Shown: positions 5,870 to 6,882 of the stretch, piece by piece
How positions within the stretch are numbered: position 1 is the first letter of the stretch
Layout of the letters: the number at the start of each line of letters is the position of its first letter
Source of the DNA: Candidatus Intestinimonas stercorigallinarum
GTDB taxonomy: Bacteria > Bacillota > Clostridia > Oscillospirales > Oscillospiraceae
Length of the DNA stretch: 6,882 nt
Direction of reading: 5' to 3'
Assembly: GCA_019115345.1 (NCBI GenBank)
Contig: DXDV01000307.1
Span: 1-6,882 of the forward strand
Notes under the pieces: generated by a model
What the model saw: only the letters and a program-made list of their open reading frames with translations
Database searches by the model: none
Told to the model about the DNA's origin: nothing
Program-made: the position numbers and the translations under genes

Positions 5870-6667
5870 TTAGTTGTTCTGGTACTGCCCGGCCAGATAC
5901 CGGCACATCAGGATGTGCACGGCGCTGGACATCCGGTTGAGTTCCTCGATGATGTCGCCCCGGGTGTATTTGGCCCCGGTGTGGAAGGCCTCCGCCGCCG
6001 CCACCTCCGTCTCGCGCACAGCGGTACGAAGCTGGTTGAGCAGGGCGAAGTCCCGGCCCATGGTGTAGTCGGGCAGGACCATGGCCTTGACCCCGAAGAA
6101 CCGCTTGGGATCGTGGGACTGCTCCCGCAGCTCGGCGTGGGTGAGTCCGATGATGGTCTCCATCTGGAAGGGCTCATCCAGCACGTCGCAGCGCATCATC
6201 TCCCGCAGGACGTTCAGAATGTCGCCCAGGTCGTCGATGAGCGCCTGGCTGCCGCCCCGCTCATGGATGTCCACCTGGGCCAGGACCACCATGCTTTGCA
6301 GCGAGTCCAGCTTGCCACGGAACAGGATGCGGGGATGGTTCTTCACCACCAGCACATTCCCCACCAGATGGGTCATATGCTCCGGCTTCTCCATGTAGAA
6401 GGCCCCGGTCTCATAGTCCACGAACTTGGGCTTGACGGGCGCCGGTGCGGGCGCGGGCGCCGTCATGGTCACCTCGGGCATGGGAGGGACCTCTGTGGCG
6501 ACGATCCGGGGCGTGGTCTGCTGTCCCTCCTTGACGATCTTGATCTTGCGGGATTGCAGATACTCCCGGGCCGCCGGGGTGAGGATCTTACCCGCCGGTA
6601 CGACATAGCATTGGGGCTCGGTGGCCCGCAGCTCGCACCGGAGGGCGTCCTCCGTGATACATTTCAA
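5870..6667 (-). CDS. eutT: EutT, ATP:cob(I)alamin adenosyltransferase
   Basis: The enzyme makes adenosylcobalamin, cofactor of ethanolamine ammonia-lyase, from ATP and reduced cobalamin. I start it at TTG (6667), giving 265 residues, because AAGGGGG lies 8 nt upstream; the in-frame GTG at 6676 abuts that SD. Residues 3-47 carry a small module (CITEDALRCELR…ILTPAAREYLQSRKIKIV) also found in EutQ-type proteins. A Pro/Ala-rich linker (about 50-80) follows, then the helical adenosyltransferase domain (about 95-262) with HPRILFRGKLDSLQ and TRGDIIEELNRMSSAVHILM (235-254). The Salmonella enzyme's metal motif HX11CCX2C in the segment before THL is absent: no Cys occurs between the N-terminal module and residue 160. 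I recall Listeria EutT likewise lacking it. The gene lies between eutM and eutJ and shares the operon with the PduS-like reductase that could supply its substrate. Confidence 0.93.
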   Translation of the reverse strand: MKCITEDALRCELRATEPQCYVVPAGKILTPAAREYLQSRKIKIVKEGQQTTPRIVATEVPPMPEVTMTAPAPAPAPVKPKFVDYETGAFYMEKPEHMTHLVGNVLVVKNHPRILFRGKLDSLQSMVVLAQVDIHERGGSQALIDDLGDILNVLREMMRCDVLDEPFQMETIIGLTHAELREQSHDPKRFFGVKAMVLPDYTMGRDFALLNQLRTAVRETEVAAAEAFHTGAKYTRGDIIEELNRMSSAVHILMCRYLAGQYQNN

Positions 6668-6675
6668 GCGCTTCA

Positions 6676-6682
6676 CCCCCTT
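6676..6682 (-). promoter_or_regulatory. RBS deciding a TTG start for eutT
   Basis: The minus strand reads AAGGGGG, 8 nt ahead of TTG at 6667, a normal spacing. The alternative GTG start uses the last G of this very run as its first base, leaving no room for ribosome binding. No in-frame ATG lies near the start. TTG use may lower EutT output relative to the shell genes. Confidence 0.6.
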
Positions 6683-6699
6683 CGTCGGTCGGTCTGACG

Positions 6700-6711
6700 C
6701 GGCTTACGCCG
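6700..6711 (-). repeat. Small hairpin with GTAA (GNRA-type) loop between eutM and eutT
   Basis: On the minus strand CGGC-GTAA-GCCG forms a 4-bp stem closed by a GNRA-class tetraloop, starting 4 nt after the eutM stop codon. No U tract follows, so it is not a terminator. It could mark a 3' boundary protecting an abundant eutM transcript from decay, but a stem this short may also be chance in GC-rich DNA. Confidence 0.3.
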
Positions 6712-6714
6712 GTC

Positions 6715-6882
6715 TTACTTCTCCAGGCTGGGGAGGATGAACTCCACTTCCTCGTGGGGACGGGGAATGACATGGACGGAGATGAGCTCGCCCACACGCT
6801 CGGCGGCGGCGGCGCCGGCGTCGGTGGCGGCCTTGACGGCGCCCACGTCGCCGCGGACCATGACGGTCACCAGGCCGCCGCC
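6715..6882 (-). CDS. eutM: EutM-type hexameric shell protein, C-terminal part (gene cut by window edge)
   Basis: The last 55 codons of a single-BMC-domain shell protein are present; the N-terminus lies beyond 6882. The frame starts in the pore loop (GGGL) and continues MVRGDVGAVKAATDAGAAAA, then ERVGELISVHVIPRPHEEVE and ends SLEK. This is very close to E. coli EutM over the same stretch (GGGL…MVRGDVAACKAATDAGAAAA…IGELVSVHVIPRPH), so I assign EutM/PduA-type rather than EutS or EutK. It forms the flat hexagonal facets of the shell, whose Gly-lined central pores are thought to admit small substrates. It ends 47 nt before eutT. The ending is intact; nothing can be said about the start. Confidence 0.93.
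   Translation of the reverse strand, partial: GGGLVTVMVRGDVGAVKAATDAGAAAAERVGELISVHVIPRPHEEVEFILPSLEK

Overview
The window is the distal part of an ethanolamine-utilisation (eut) bacterial-microcompartment operon. All nine recognisable coding regions are on the minus strand, so transcription runs from the right edge (6882) to the left (1). The coding DNA is very GC-rich, Shine-Dalgarno sites are strong (AAGGAG, AAAGGAGG), and the gene set is of the Firmicute/Listeria/Clostridium eut type: EutJ, EutH, a short EutQ, an RnfC/PduS-like protein and a eut-specific protein of unknown function. I infer a high-GC gut Clostridia member such as an Oscillospiraceae (Flavonifractor-like), but no phylogenetic marker is present.

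In transcription order: C-terminal end of the hexameric shell protein EutM (cut by the window edge); eutT, cobalamin adenosyltransferase; eutJ, actin/Hsp70-fold putative chaperone; a eut-associated protein of unknown function with a flavoprotein-like core; eutN, pentameric vertex protein; a PduS-like Fe-S flavoprotein (corrinoid reductase type); a PduT-like tandem-BMC shell protein with the conserved cluster-binding Cys; eutH, ethanolamine permease; eutQ, cupin protein. Gaps are 5 to 67 nt, so the genes look co-transcribed. I found no internal promoter or terminator between them. The right-hand part of the operon (ammonia lyase EutBC, EutA, EutE, regulators) must lie outside the window if present.

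How the parts fit: EutH brings in ethanolamine. EutM, EutN and the PduT-like protein build the shell. The PduS-like protein and EutT can reduce and adenosylate cobalamin to renew the cofactor of ethanolamine ammonia-lyase, and the PduT-like protein next to PduS could pass electrons across the shell. EutJ and EutQ are assembly/accessory proteins. The unknown protein sits in the middle of this set. It carries an N-terminal amphipathic helix that may target it to the shell, and a C-terminal module resembling the N-terminus of EutT.

The last 177 bases hold no supported gene. They contain a perfect 34-bp GC-rich palindrome just after eutQ (probable terminator), two further hairpins, and at the extreme left edge an inverted repeat that can be read either as a plus-strand terminator (T6 run) or as a hairpin masking a strong minus-strand Shine-Dalgarno site for a gene just outside the window.
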